Shown here: one piece after another, positions 24,746-38,440 of the stretch
How the letters are laid out: each line of letters begins with the position of its first letter
Position numbering within the stretch: position 1 is the first letter of the stretch
Origin: Actinomucor elegans
Lineage: Eukaryota > Mucoromycota > Mucoromycetes > Mucorales > Mucoraceae
Reading direction: 5' to 3'
Assembly: GCA_026027325.1 (NCBI GenBank)
Contig: JAMSLZ010000006.1
Location: 1,240,001 to 1,304,000, forward strand
Length of the DNA stretch: 64,000 bases
Made by a program: the position numbers and the translations under genes
Notes under the pieces: generated by a model
Told to the model about the DNA's origin: nothing
The model's database searches: none
What the model saw: the letters and a program-made list of their open reading frames with translations, nothing else

Positions 24746-27347
24746 GTTCTATATAGTGAATAAAGACAAGAATTCAGCAAAGTATTCGGGTTTTTATATG
24801 AAAATGAGAGCTGTCATCCTTTTGAGATACAAGATTACTCTAGGCATGCCCAAGATATTCCCATACTAGACGTCCTTTGTTCAAGACTGTATTCTTCTAT
24901 TTGTGTCTTCCCGTTTTTGATATTGCACTACCGTCAGACTTCTTTCAGATTAGGATAAAGCGGGTAACATTTGAGGCTGAAAATCTCTTATCATATACTA
25001 AACTCAAACCAAATGAAACACTATGCAGAATACTTACACGGATGAATCAGTTTTACAAAGCGAAAGAAAGGGATTGAATACGAGAGCCATTGTGATTCTA
25101 TATGACCGAATAAACACTTAAATCACAACAGCAGGATGATGCATGCATATCACTTGATATCAACTGATGCACGTATGTCTATATGGCTGATCTAAGGGAC
25201 ATTATACAAGTATATACACGGTACCCGTTTTTGCATAATGATAAAATGTCGGTAAATGCCACCAACAAGTTATTGTCCCGCATAGTAATGCTTCCGCGGG
25301 TCGGGAAATACACTTGACGTAAAAAGTTTATAGGGACCAAAGGGTTAGATACCATAAAGATGCTCATTGGATATCGAAAGGCAAGAGAAGCTGACATGAA
25401 TCTGAAGATTTCAATACCAAAAGGTCGACGTGTTCTAGTTATTGGCAGCAGCAGATCTATGTTTTACAAAACAGTGTTATGGAGACACCTTACAATTTTT
25501 AATATAAAGCCATTTGCATGACTTGCTAACATCAGCTTTATGGTAAGCTTCTTTCCGCGGAGATATTGACTTATTACTAAGCTATCCCGACAAAATACAA
25601 CATATTGAACCGCTGTCAATTTAGTGACAATCAACCAGTGAGCGCAAGAGGCTGGAGTGTTTGCCGTGTTACTCAAAACGGGATTATTCTCCCAGTGTAT
25701 GACAAACATCTTTAGGTGGGGAACTACGATAGTGAAAACATAGATCTTTCCCGTTCTCCCAATGGGTTTGCATAAATGATTAGCGCTTTCTCCCTCCTCC
25801 AGATTTGAGAGAAATTACTGATAGATTAAGTTTCGGGAAAAACTGGTCCAAACAAATCGAAGCATACAGCTCACAATTACTCAGTTTCTATGGTACTTAA
25901 TTGATCTGTTATACCATATAAAGATTTGAATATTTATTCAAAATCTATCCAAGTTTTGCTAAATGCAACAATTCAATCTGAGTATGACATGATAACCAAA
26001 TATGATCTGGCAAGAAATCTATTGATTAGTAAATCAACCTTCCCCCCAAAAACGTATACAGTTACTGGCTGCCAGTCATTAATGTATAATGTACTCATCA
26101 TGTTTTAATTTCGTAATAGTACTAATAAAAGTTGCAGCTTACTCTAAACTTGCATTAACAATCTGAATTAATATAATGCTGGGATCAGCCGAAAAAATCT
26201 ATAGATCATCGTTTCATCTAGCTTAGATGAAATGCGTGATCTACTGACGATTATTAATGTATGACATTCTCAATGTGTTGCGTTAAATAAATGGCTGAGT
26301 AGGTGCAATAGCTTATTATAAACATGTTTTATGCATTAGATGCAAGATCTGGCAGGGAGTGGCTAACAATGATCGGTTAAGAGATCGGCTGACCATATGC
26401 TCCATTAGGTTATGTATATGAAATCCATGTATTTTGCAGTCATCCACTAAAGTACATTGTAAGCATAGTACCTTGGCCAAGTAAATGTTTTAGTTGATGG
26501 AATAACACGCTCTAAACGTAGATTATTCATTACATATGAATTTAAATCATGTTGTAAGGGATCGGACCTTAGAAAGTTGTTTGCTCTCTGGGATGCAACA
26601 ATAGAATTTTAAAGTATGATCTTTTAATACTATATATATAAAGAGAGAGTGAGGGTGAAAAGCCAAAAGCATTTGCTTTAGATTTTATAAAGACAAAGAT
26701 CTGAAGAACATGAACAACAACGAGCTTTATCTAGAACCGTCTAAACTATTCAATACAGTTATTACTGTATTACTCAAGATACTAGTATTCACTTGTTCCA
26801 ATCTTTTTTTTTCTCATTGAATGCAAATTTCATGTTATTAGTATACTATCTATTATTTTCCATTTCTTTAGTAATCTCTTTTTTATTATACTCTATGTGC
26901 TCGTTGTTATTATTATTACTCTTATCCTATCTTTTATGCCCATGTTTCTTCTGTTTCTGCGCTGAATTTTTGAATAACGTGTAGGTAGAGTTGTTGCCTT
27001 GGACAAAGATTTCTCGATCAATTTCCTACTTCCTTTCACTCGTGTTGCTTACATTTGTTCCTATTTCTTCTCTTTAGATATTTTTACTCTTGACCCCATA
27101 AGGGGTTTTTAGTTTCCGCATATCTCTTGACTTGGCTCAGGCAAATACGATGAAAAAATAAGACATTAAGCGTCCAATTGGGTCTTAATTTATTTGTAAA
27201 CGTAGATGGAGTTGAGTGTCATGTGGGCCCCACCAGCCCAACCCAGGCTGGGATACAAATAATAAACGGAAAAAAAAAGCTCATCAGTGTCGCTTTTACC
27301 CAAACGCTGTTTTGCACCCAAAAATAAAAGAGGAACTTCTTGGCAAG
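24746..27347. other. long intergenic region
   Basis: 2.6 kb between the divergent FucP-type and RhoGAP genes. Apart from the doubtful decayed frames at 25179-25709, I see no gene; 26640-27000 is T-rich and low complexity. Confidence 0.5.
25179..25709 (-). pseudogene. possible decayed coding sequence, unknown family
   Basis: Two minus-strand open frames (25464-25709 and 25179-25397) sit end to end and read like protein: HWENNPVLSNTANTPASCAH then, after a stop, MSIFMVSNPLVPINFLRQVY and SITMRDNNLLVAFTDILSLC. I recognise no family and no splice model joins them convincingly. They may be chance open frames. Confidence 0.2.
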
Positions 27348-29005
27348 ATGTCGAAAGCAATTCCCCTCTCTTGCAACAGTCCCGAATATAAAGGAATCTC
27401 TGCTTTGAATATTATATATGAGGCTGGTAATGTCTTACCAATGAGCGCGTTGGAATAAAACTCATTCATTCTGAATTAATAGGCCTCGATCGTGAAAGTC
27501 GACCCATACTCGTCTTATGCGCAGATAACTTGCCAAATCCTGATTTTTACGATTATGATTTGATCCTATCGTAAGTCCTCAAACTATAGCATAAAACAAT
27601 AGCACTAAATTGAAACCTGAACAGTTTTATCATGGCAAGGCTGTACGTATAGAGATTATCTGATGGATAAGTCAGTGATTGAATATTTCTTTGATAATAG
27701 AGACGAGTTCGTTGAAAACGATTACGTGCTCGTGTTCTTTTCTTCACCTGCAAAATACAGGCCCGGTTGGATGTGGCTTCTAAGAGCTTATCGTTCTTTG
27801 GATCGCAAGTAAGTCAAAAGTCTCACGTAACACCAGCGTATTAAACAATAAACTATAGATACAAAAAGAATTTAAAAGCGCTGTACGTTGTGCACCTTAC
27901 AAGAACCTATAGATTGGTATTTGATCTGGCCAATAAGATTATCAGGTTAGAATAGGCTCGATTTGCTCTAGTCTGCTGAATTGACCTAAATTGATAGCCC
28001 AAAGTTTGCTCGAAAGTTGCGTTATCTTTCAAACCTGGATCAATTAAAAACATGTATCACTCTGGCGCCTCAATTCATCCCACAAAGAGTCATTGAATAT
28101 GACAGAGACTTTTATTCAGGCTACCAGCCTCTTCTGCCTCCCAGACAAAAGAGGCCTGTACCCTCTTTGGCGTTTGGAAGAAAACTAGAAGAATTGGCGG
28201 CTCTTGAAGGCATTACAAGCGTAGATTATGTACCAAAATTCGTGATTCAGATAGTAAACCACTTGAAAATGCATGGTAATATGGGGGTTTTACTCAAAAA
28301 AGCCAACTACCAAAGCTAATTGACCTATTTCTATCTTTTTCAAGGCTTGGATAGAGAAGGCATATTCAGAAAATCACCATCTAGTGAAGAACTCCAATCA
28401 GTCAAAGCTGCATTTAATAATGGTAAACCCTGAGTTTAAACTCTATATTTGTCATACTAAACCAATCTCATTTGACAGGGATTGCTGTAGATCTTAATGA
28501 ACATGATATTGAAGTGTCTGCCGCCTTATTGAAAGTGTTTATCAGAGATCTTCCTACACCTTTGATTGATTTGAAATTTAGTGAAAATATGGGCGCACTT
28601 CCAGGTAAAATAATTTGATAAGCCTATATATATATATATACATACTTATAATATTTAATAGACGCTAGTATTTGCACTAATGATACCATCAACAAAGTTA
28701 AGAGTAAATTGAGTTCTAATTACGCTGAATCACCAAATTATCTATCACTTCTCAAGTATATTTGCAAATTTCTAAAGCAAGTGTCTGAACATGCGTATAA
28801 CAATAGGATGAATACACATAACCTAGCTGTGGTATTCACTCCTAATATGATCCGAGCCGAGCAAGTTGCTGCTGATTCTCAATACATGAACGTACCAGAT
28901 ACACAACAATCCGCTTTAGCAGATGCAGCAGTGTATTTAAACCAAATGAACCAAGGCATGGCTCTTGTCAAATTACTGATCACCAAATGTGATGAAATCT
29001 TTTGA
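27348..29005 (+). CDS. Sec14/BCH-RhoGAP protein (Cdc42GAP/ARHGAP1-like)
   Basis: A GTPase-activating protein for Rho/Cdc42-type GTPases with an N-terminal lipid-binding-like domain. Eight exons: 27348-27426, 27483-27570, 27653-27808, 27859-27945, 27998-28275, 28345-28422, 28479-28604 and 28662-29005, giving 411 residues. Residues about 25-150 form a CRAL-TRIO/BCH-like domain: GLDRESRPILVL, WMWLLRAYRSLDRKYKKN, LKALYVVHLT, then KFARKLRYLSNLDQL. Residues about 200-405 are RhoGAP, with GLDREGIFRKSPS supplying the arginine finger. Later come LLKVFIRDLPTPLI and NNRMNTHNLAVVFTPNMIR, where the Asn-Leu-Ala-Val block is the second conserved box. The acceptor at 27651 was chosen because the nearer one runs into a stop. 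It lies 240 bp upstream of the tricalbin gene on the same strand. Confidence 0.92.
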
Positions 29006-29182
29006 ATAAAACTAAAAATTCCCGTACTACTTTCCTTTCATATTATGCAGCCCGAGCTCAAAGATGAACACGAAACACTGCAAATCACCATAGACAAAAA
29101 GAAAAGTTGCTGACTGAAACTTCCAATCTGACTTGTAATTATATTCGCGACAAAAAGATATTAATCCTCCCCCCAACAAAAA

Positions 29183-29236
29183 CCTTTTTTTTTCTTTCTC
29201 TCTTTTCTTTCTTTCTTTCTCTTTTTTCTTTTTAAT
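29183..29236 (+). promoter_or_regulatory. CT-rich leader upstream of the tricalbin gene
   Basis: An almost uninterrupted C/T tract (T-runs broken by ctttctctct-like units) lies directly before the start codon at 29246. Pyrimidine-rich tracts are common just upstream of start sites in highly expressed fungal genes, where transcription starts are often at the tract's 3' side. The role here is inferred from position only. Confidence 0.5.
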
Positions 29237-29245
29237 TGATCAGCC

Positions 29246-32200
29246 ATGTCGGATCCTCCTGTTCAAAAGGACGTGGTAGCTGAAGAGTCAAAACAGATGC
29301 ACCAAACCGTCAATTCGGCTCTCAAGTCAGAATCGGGTGGTGCACCTGTTCATACGTTTGATCCTGATATGCCTGCCGAGAAAAAGAAGGCTGAATTGAT
29401 GAAGGATGTGCCTCAAATCATCGAGCCAAAGCCTACTTTGGCTACCGACATTGGCTCAACAGATACGAAACAGGTGGCAAAAGCATTGGAGACATCTTCT
29501 GGCTCAAAAACACCCGGAGCATATGTGAATGAACCTATTAAGGGTCTGCCCGATTGGTACAATGTAGGCTGGACTGATTTTTCTAATCTTCCTAACCCAG
29601 GTGACGAAGCAGCCATGGCCGAATTCTCCAAAACACACACACCTGAACAAATTAAACAGTTATTCCAAGACCGTTCGCGTCCATCCAACGGTGATTACGA
29701 AAACGACTTGGTAGCTCAATTCCTCGAAGAAAAATACTATGGTGAATGGTTCCATAACTGTGGTGTCGTATTCGTAGCCATCTTTTTTACTTGGTTGTTG
29801 ATTCGCTTACGATTTGGACTCATATCGTGTATGATTGTTGGTGCTTTCTTTGATAAGTAACACATACATACATACACGTGGAATGCAGGGATCATAACAA
29901 AAAAAAAAAAAAATTATATATAGCCACGTATTATCGTACTTCCATTAAACGTACAAGAAGAAATGCACGCGATGATATGCAACGTCAAGTCAGCTTAAAC
30001 CGACTGGAAACAGATATTGAAACTGTGGGTTGGATGAACCATTTCCTCGATCGTTTTTGGCTTATCTTTGAACCTGCTTTGTCTGCTCAAGTCATTGGCC
30101 AAGTAGATGCTGTTCTAAGTGAAAATACACCTTCTTTCTTGGATTCGATTCGTATGAGTTCTTTTACACTTGGTACAAAGGCTCCTCGTGTAGACGGTAT
30201 CAAAGTTTATCCTGGTACTGCTCCTGATGTAGTGGTAAGTCTTTTTGTCAATAATTGGTAAAATGAGGTGCTTACAACGACTTTTTTTTTTTTTATAAGT
30301 GTATGGATTGGAAGTTTTCCTTTATTCCCAATGATGTGCTTGATTTAACTGCTCGCGAGGTACAATCTAAAGTAAACCCCAAGATTGTACTTACTATTCG
30401 CGTTGGTAAAGGTATGCTCGGTGCTGGTATGCCTATCTTGCTTGAAGATATCGCTTTCAGCGGTAATATGCGTATCAAACTTAAACTGTTTAACGAAATG
30501 CCTCATGTCAAATCGGTTGATATCTCCTTTTTGGAAAAACCTCATTTTGATTACGTCCTCAAGCCTGTGGGCGGTGAAACACTTGGTTTTGATATTAACA
30601 ATGTAAGTTTTTGGCATATTTGTTTGAGTAACAAACCCAATTGATTGATCTCCGCATGCTTCCATAGATTCCTGGCTTGGAAACCTTCATCAAAGATCAA
30701 GTCCACTCTAACCTCGGCCCTATGATGTATGCTCCCAACGTATTCACTCTGGATGTGGCTGCCATGATGGCAGGTGGTACTGATCTCGATGCTGCCAACG
30801 GTGTGCTTGCTGTTACCATTTATTCTGCTCAAGGTCTCAAGGCCAATGATCTCTTTGGTAGCTTGGATCCTTACACAGTTTTCCGTGTTGGCAATGTCAA
30901 CAACCCTGAACTTGCTCGCACGACTGCTATTGAAAACACTGCTAACCCCAAATGGAACGAAACTCACTTTGTGTTGCTCAACAACCTCAATGATATTCTC
31001 CTGTTCCAGGTCATGGATCGTAATGCCGGCCGTAATGATGTTGAGATTGGTGTAGCCAATTTTGATCTAAAAGATTTAGAAGAAAATGAAAATGGTATTG
31101 AAGGTCTAAGCTTGGTTGCTTTGCGTAGTGGTAAGCCTGTGGGTGAAATCAAGGCCGATGTGCGTTATTTCCCTGTAGCCAAGCCTGAAAAGAAGGAAGA
31201 TGGTACGATGGTACCCCCACCTGAATCTAACAGCGGTGTCATGCGTTTTTATGTCCAAGATTGTACAGATATTGGCGCTGCTGTCGCTCAAAAGAAGGGT
31301 GGTATTCCTTTAGTTGGTGGTTTGCCTATTGTCGGTGGTTTGCCTGTAGTAGGCAGTGGCGGTGGCGATATCAACGCTTATGCTATTGTCAAAGTTAACG
31401 GCCAAGAGAAGCTCAAGACCAGTACATTCAAACGTAGTGCTAATCCTCGCTGGAACAAGTTTATTGAAGTGTTTGTGGCCGATAAAGCCAATTTGAATTT
31501 GGACGTTACTATCATGAACAGCGTCGATTTCGGCGATGATAAAGTATTAGGTCGCTGGAGCTCTAGCTTGGTAGATATGGAAAACCAATTAGTCAACGAT
31601 AAAAATGATTGGTGGAATTTAAAGGACGGTACTGGTAAAATCCATCTTAATATGACTTGGAAGCCTGTACCATTGACTGGTTTCTCGGCTGGTTTGACAC
31701 GTGGTAGTTATCGTCATCCGATCGGTGTCGTTCGCGTCAAATTGAATAGTGCCAAGAGTCTCAAGAATGTCGAAGGATTAACAGGTGGCAAATCTGACCC
31801 TTATGTACGTATCATGTCTGGTTTGCAATCGCGCGGTCAAACGGAAGCTATCTTGGATGAATTGAATCCTGTGTGGGATACTGCCTTGTATGTACCTATT
31901 CATTCTTTGCGTGAGGATTTGTTGTTAGAAGTCATGGACTACAATGACGTTCAAAGCGACAAGTTCCTTGGTATGTGTGATCTCTTGATTAAAGATCTTG
32001 CTGTTGAAAAGAAGACTGAGGATGGACAAAGTATTTATGAAGCGCTTGCTGGTGTAAAAAGGTAATATAGATCATCAAGACATCTTTGATTCAGATAAAC
32101 TCACAAATCCTTTTTTTTATAGAAATGTTGAGCTTGTAAGTAAGCAAAGAAAGTCTGGTCGTGGTCAATTGAATTATGAAGCTTCATTCTTCCCAACACT

Positions 32201-34189
32201 TGCACTTGCAAAGGAAGCTACCAAGGAAGAATTGGAGGCCAAGTCCAAAGAGATATCTTCTGACAAGAACGCTGCTGCTGATGATTCCAAAGATAAAGAA
32301 ACTACTGTTACCGAGACCTTACCTGTTGCTCCTACTGGCCCTCCTGAAAAGGACCTTCATGGTGAACCCATTCACTATACAGAAGACAAGAAAATTAACT
32401 TGATGTCTTACTCATCCGGTGTTCTATCTGTCAAAGTACACGAAGTCTCTCTTCCTTCCAAAGCCAAGGCTGTAGCTGAGATTTTGTTGGATTCCAACGA
32501 TGCTCAATTCCGTACTACGCCTGTCAAAGGAAACCGTTTGCAATTCAATGAATGTGGCGATGCCTTTGTCAAAGAAATGGATCTATCCCGTTTGATTGTG
32601 CGTGTACGTGATGCCAAGGACGATTATAAAGATGATGACCGTATTGGTTTCTGGACAAGCCCCGTACAAGACATTGTCAAGTCAATTCAAAACCGCCCAG
32701 CGCCTGCTGAAGGAGAACAAGCTACAGACGAAGTCCTGGAATACACTTTATTGGATAGCGCTGGTGGCAAGATCAAACTAAGCTTCAAGTTTATTCCTGT
32801 AGTACAATTCAAGTTGGATCCCAGTGAAAGTTTAGAAAGTAAGTTTAAAAAAAAGACCTCCATCAAATTGTAATAAGACAAGGTTTACTAAACATATGAG
32901 TTTAGATCAAGGTAACTTGACTGTGACACTCATCTCTGCCTCAGGCCTCAAAGCTGCTGACAAAAACGGATCGAGTGATCCTTACTGTGTTTTTACAGTC
33001 AACAATGTCAAGATTTACAAATCACAGACTTACAAGAAGCAACTGGCGCCTGTCTTTAAAAATGAAAGCTTTGTTGCACCCATTGTATCTCGCAACAAGG
33101 CTATATTGGAAGTAAAGATCTTTGATTGGGATCAGCTTGGCTCTAATACCTTGCTTGCTGAAGGACCTATTCCTATCGCTGGTTTGGAATCATTTGCTGC
33201 TCAAGAGCTGGATGTGCCTCTTCATGGAGGTCAATTGAAGCTTCGTATGAAATGGGAGCCTCAATTGCTTGCTCGTAAGCGCGCAGGAACCTCATTGCTT
33301 GGTAGTACCACTCAAATATTCGCATCTGGTACCGGCTTGGCTGGTGATGTCGTTGGTATGGGAGTTGGTGCTGGAGGCAAGGTGCTGACAGGCGGTACCA
33401 AGGTTGTAACAGGCGGTATTGGCGCCATTGGTGGCGGCATTGGTGCAATTGGTCGTGGTATTGGAAAGATTGGCGGAAAAAAGTCTTCTGTAGTGTCTGA
33501 ACCTCCTACAAACACAGGTGCTGCTGCTGTTGCTACTACTACTACTACTACTACTACATCTGCATCAGCTCCTCCTTTGACTGCCCCTGTACCTCAAATC
33601 AACAAATCCGATATAGTCCATAGCCATAGCGCGTCCATTTTGTCTTCTAATGACTCTTTGGCAAGTCCCAGATCCGTTTTTGAAGATAAATTAAGTAAGT
33701 TCATATTTAAAACAAAAGAGAATCCTATTGTACTCATTATTTACTATGTTCGATCGTTTATAGAGAATGCTACAATTAAAGTGACTTTGCTGGAAGCTAG
33801 AAACCTGAAGGGAATGAACCGTGATAAGACTAGTGATCCTTACTGTCGCGTTCGCCTTGGAAAGCATTCTGTTCACAAGACCAAACACATTAAAAAGAAC
33901 TGTAATCCTCAATGGTAAGGCACAACGACATCCTATTGGGTACATTCAAAAATATACTAAACACTGCTTTGCATATAGGAACGAATCATTCACAACCAAG
34001 GTCTTTGGTACTTCTATCCTTGAGATGATGGTGAGAGATCATAATAAGCTTGCAGATAGTGATATCGGTGAGGTTTCGTTTAATGTCGCAGAAAATGTAG
34101 ATGAAGGTAGATCATTTGATGGTTGGCTTTCTTTAACACCAGCTGGAAATGGTGAGATTCACATTCAAGTTGAAGTTATCAGTACTTAA
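29246..34189 (+). CDS. tricalbin / extended-synaptotagmin-like SMP and multi-C2 protein
   Basis: An ER-plasma membrane tether and lipid-transfer protein of the tricalbin family. Eight exons: 29246-29840, 29924-30234, 30300-30602, 30668-32061, 32123-32838, 32906-33694, 33764-33914 and 33979-34189, giving 1489 residues, close to yeast Tcb3. After a polar N-terminus, a hydrophobic hairpin lies at about residues 170-200. The SMP lipid-binding domain follows at about 215-430 (METVGW-like entry, FLDRFWLIFEPALS, MRIKLKLFNEMPHVKSVDIS). C2 or C2-like domains begin near residues 440, 590, 750, 965, 1107 and 1372. The ones near 440, 1107 and 1372 keep the GSLDPY/GSSDPY/KTSDPY calcium-loop Asp; the fourth is degenerate. 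A Gly/Ile repeat (GIGAIGGGIGAIGRGIGKIGG) and a Thr run precede the last C2. The donor at 29841 is the only one that keeps frame. Confidence 0.93.
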
Positions 34190-35854
34190 GAATTATCATT
34201 TACTACGTTTATAATAAATACATTCACAAATAATACATGATCATTACCCAACAAATATTTATTCAGTTGACTCGCACAGACTCCCCCATACCCAAATGCC
34301 ACTAAAAAAAAAAACTCGAATCATAAGCGTTGTTTATGTTATACAGAGAAGGGAATAATGGGATTTCTAGTGTTTCCTACTACAAATGGAATAGTTTCCT
34401 TATTGTTCATGACCCTTCAGAAGACTGGTATGACGGTAAGCTAGCGGGTCGTTATACCATTGTCCATTAAGCAAAAATTCGATATGAAGTATGCTGATTG
34501 GAAGACGGAGTTTAGACCATACAGTGTGCCTATGTTTTTGCTTGAGAGAGTTTTTTGAATCCCAGAAAATCCCATGAAGAAGTTGGATGGAGTAACTCGT
34601 TATAAAATATATGGATTAATAATATGTGCATTATCAATATTCTTGAATAATATAATTGTGTGCTGATTAATGTAAATATTCTATATTATTTGATATCAGT
34701 AATGACTAATTTTGTAAATGAGCAGCGATTTTTGAAAAGTTTTACATAATCAAAAATTAGAAAAAAAAAATAGAGCACATCGATATCAAAAATAAACGAT
34801 CCCTTGCCATTAATAATAAGGCATCTAAAATGATTTTTGACAATCTTTAAAAAAGTACTTTTAAGCTGCAAAAGTCTGCCTTATATACCTTTAATCAGAT
34901 TTTCCCGATATTTAACTTGTTTCCTAATTGGATTTCGGAGAGTGAATATCAGGTCAACAACAACAACAAAATCTTAATGTTGAAACCTCATATCATCGTG
35001 AGAGTAAAGAAAAGACCCCCAACACGCTGCTGCAGTTGAAAATAGAAAATCATGATTTACTCAACAAAATCTTTCACGTTTATCAGTTTCTTTGTAGTGA
35101 GCAATAATTAACAGGCATAAGATTAGTTGTAAAAGTTGGTGCAGGATTTTGATGTGAATTGAGTGGTGGTAATAACCATACATGATTGTTTATCTGAAAT
35201 TTGAGTTGTCCTGAGAAATATATGGAGGTTTAGTTTTTGAATTTCGAGCTTTTCTAAATGTTTCAAACAGAAAAAAAAATACTATATACACAAATTACCG
35301 GATTCTGCTAAGATGTTTTGGAAAAAAAAAGGTTCAAACTGTCATGAAAAAAAAAAAAAACGTCTTGAACATTAAAGGAAAAGGCATACCTCATCAAAAT
35401 TAACATCCCTCGATGTTTTTAACTGGATCATTCTTAGTTGCACAGAACTGAGCGGAGAGAAGTTGCACTTGGATCAAGATGTTTCACAAACAAATTAAGC
35501 GTATAAGGGAAGTCATCCATCAACGAGAACCGTTTTCGAGAAAGGCAAACTGCAAAAGATCGCGCTATATAAACCATACCTTAGTTCAAAGCCTAATTAT
35601 AGTTTGTATATTGAGTTGAATATACAGACAGAGGATGAATCAGTGCCAAAGAGCTTCTTCTTGTGACTGCCTTGAAAAAAACAGTACAAACAGAAGAGAG
35701 TTATTCCTCCTACAGTTCTCCCTTTTTCCTCTCTTTCAAATATTTTGAACCTCCACCTTTAAAAATACGACCAACACAAGAGATAAAAGGAAAGCGAGAA
35801 CCTCTTTGATATCTATTCGTATATATATATATATATTTTTCACACAACGAAATC
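34190..35854. other. intergenic between tricalbin and PAK genes
   Basis: AT-rich sequence with many short A runs and a (CAA)n patch near 34955-34970. No gene is seen. Confidence 0.55.
35820..35836. repeat. TA dinucleotide microsatellite in PAK gene leader
   Basis: A (TA)n run 19 bases upstream of the kinase start codon. Similar short TA runs occur in introns at about 28625-28640 and 37925-37941, and near 15211, 17492 and 22228. They are ordinary simple repeats in this AT-rich genome. Confidence 0.8.
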
Positions 35855-38440
35855 ATGTCTTCACCGTCTAATGGAGGACTTTCGAGATCTCTTTCAAGTC
35901 ATCTACAAAAGCTGAATATGCGTACACCGGAATCTGCCCTTCCAAGTTCACCTGATATTTCCGAGAAAGACTTTGGTTAGAACGAAGCAGAAAGAACGTG
36001 TTACTATGAGAGGCTTATCATATGTTCTTTTTTTTTTTTCTTAGTAGGTCGTAGTAAGAGCAGTGGTAGTAAATCAAACTCTCAGCATCATAATGAGCAT
36101 CACAAGTCAGCCGGATTTCTATCAAGAACGTTATCTTCCAAGCGCGACCGATCCAATTCAGTTGGACGTAATCGTCGACCCTCACCGCCTCCTCCACCTA
36201 CGAATTCCTCTCCACTTTTAAGCAATACAACCACCAATTTGCAAATGAAATACACGCCAATTGGGACTGATAGACTGAGCGATGATAACAGCAGTGGTAA
36301 CAGTACACCTCAGTTATCTCCATTAAAAGATTTGCCGAGTGGTGCGTTTGGCAAAGCCAGGGATAGATCTACATTCAAAGGAGTGATTGATAAATTCGTA
36401 GGCAGCTTTAATGGTAATTAACTTGCTCTTTGTCTCTTTTTCTTTCTTTCTTACATATAAGCTAAATATCATGAAATAGACTTGATCAACAAGGACAAAC
36501 AGTCGAATCAAGAACAAGAAAAAGAAATGGAAATCTCTGGTCCCTATAACGCTAAACACGTTACACATGTTGGATTTGATGCCAGTACAGGTGAATTTAC
36601 AGGATTGCCTCAGGAATGGCAGACATTATTACAGCACAGTGGTATTTCCAAAGTTGAACAATACCAGAATCCACAGGTAAAATCATTTGTGTGTTAATCA
36701 TAGTGACTTATACCCCCATATTTCAGGCTGTATTGGATGCTATTGGCTTCTATCAAGAGAATCGGGATCATGATGAGTCTGTATATCATAAAATGGAAAG
36801 AGCCCACGCGTTGAACGACGAAGGGATGTCGCCTAAATTAACAGCCACTACACGTTATGAAGATGAATTAGATCACAGTGAACCTTTACCTAGTAGTAGA
36901 GTACCTGATTATAAGGTATAAATTATTGGCGAAATATCCATGGATTTAATTCTAACTTTCCTAGTAGAAACCTTCTTCGCAAGACAGATTAGATGAACAG
37001 CGTAAGTTTATACTATTGTGTGACCTTATATACTTTATTTATATATAATATAATAGTGTATCACCAACACCTTCAACAGCAGCAGCAAAAACAACAACAA
37101 CAGCAATATCAACAGTACCAACAGCGTTTGCAACAGCAACAGCAACAGCTTCAACAAGAACGATTACTCTATGAAACCTCTCCAAAATTATCGCCTTCTT
37201 CTCATGCAGCACGCGATTATGATATCAAACGTAAACTCAGCGCTAAACAACGTGAAAGACGTGAGGAGCCCAACAATGGCAGTAGTAAGCTGAAGCCTCA
37301 GCCCTCATTGACTGGATCGCCTGGTACTGTTAAACAACGCGTCAAGGAAAGAAAACACACGATGAAGGATGCCGAAGTCATTGCCAAACTCAAAACAATC
37401 TGTACTGAAGCAGACCCTAGTTTAGTTTACAAGAATATGAGAAAGATTGGTCAAGGGTAAAAAGAATTTTGAGAATTGATTTTTTTTTTATATATCTAAC
37501 ACGAACAAATAGTGCTTCGGGTGGTGTATATACTGCTTATTCAGAAGGAAGCGATTACCCTGTAGCTATCAAACAAATGAACTTGGAACAACAACCTAAA
37601 AAGGAACTGATTATTAACGAAATCTTGGTCATGAAAGAGTCTAAGCAAAAGAACATTGTTAACTTCATTGATTCTTATCTATGGAGAGGCGATCTTTGGG
37701 TGATTATGGAATATATGGAAGGTGGTAGTTTGACAGATGTCGTGACAAATAATATGATGATGGAGGGACAGATTGCTGCTGTGTGTCAGGAAGTATTAGA
37801 AGGTCTTCAACATCTTCACTCAAAGGGCGTGATTCATCGTGATATTAAAAGTGATAATATTCTCTTGAGTCTATACGGTGATATTAAGCTAAGTAAGTAA
37901 TCTACAGGCTATTCATTTGTATGTATATATATATATATATACTAACTCATTCTCAATAAGCTGATTTCGGTTTCTGTGCGCAACTTAATGAAATGCAAGC
38001 AAAACGTACTACCATGGTTGGCACACCATATTGGGTAAGTCAACATGTAAAAAAAAAGGTACCAAAGATACTAAACCAAATATCTTCAATAGATGGCACC
38101 TGAAGTAGTGACGCGTAAAGAGTATGGTCCCAAGGTAGATATTTGGTCTTTGGGTATCATGGCAATTGAAATGGTAGAAGGTGAACCACCTTATCTCAAC
38201 GAAAACCCTTTGCGTGCTCTTTATCTCATTGCCAACAACGGAACACCTAAGCTGCAAAACCCTGAAGCACTTTCACCCGTCTTCCGCGACTTTTTGGCTA
38301 AATGTTTGGAAGTTGAGGTGGATCGTCGACCTTCTGCTGCTGAAATGTTAAATCATCCATTTCTGAGACTATCAGACCCATTGCCTTCACTTGCTCCCCT
38401 TATTAGAGCTGCTCGTGATGCTGTCAGAAGAGAAGAGTAA
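35855..38440 (+). CDS. p21-activated (Ste20/PAK) serine/threonine kinase
   Basis: A Cdc42/Rac effector kinase acting in polarity and MAP-kinase signalling. Nine exons: 35855-35975, 36045-36413, 36480-36676, 36727-36915, 36968-37001, 37057-37456, 37513-37892, 37961-38034 and 38093-38440, giving 703 residues. The CRIB/PBD lies at about residues 181-240 ([34 protein letters not shown]). It is followed by a Gln-rich linker and the kinase domain from about 430: [13 protein letters not shown] glycine loop, VAIKQMN lysine, HRDIKSDN catalytic loop, DFG, then GTPYWMAPEV. No PH domain is visible, so it is Ste20/Pak1-like rather than Cla4-like. Exon 2 has a tandem acceptor (ttagtag, 36041-36047); the second AG would remove one Val. 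The exon-5 acceptor is also tandem, but its first AG leads to a stop. Confidence 0.95.

Noticed and set aside
30345..30967. Minus-strand open frames within the tricalbin gene
   Set aside because: They are shadows of the plus-strand SMP and C2 coding sequence, which shows clear family motifs.
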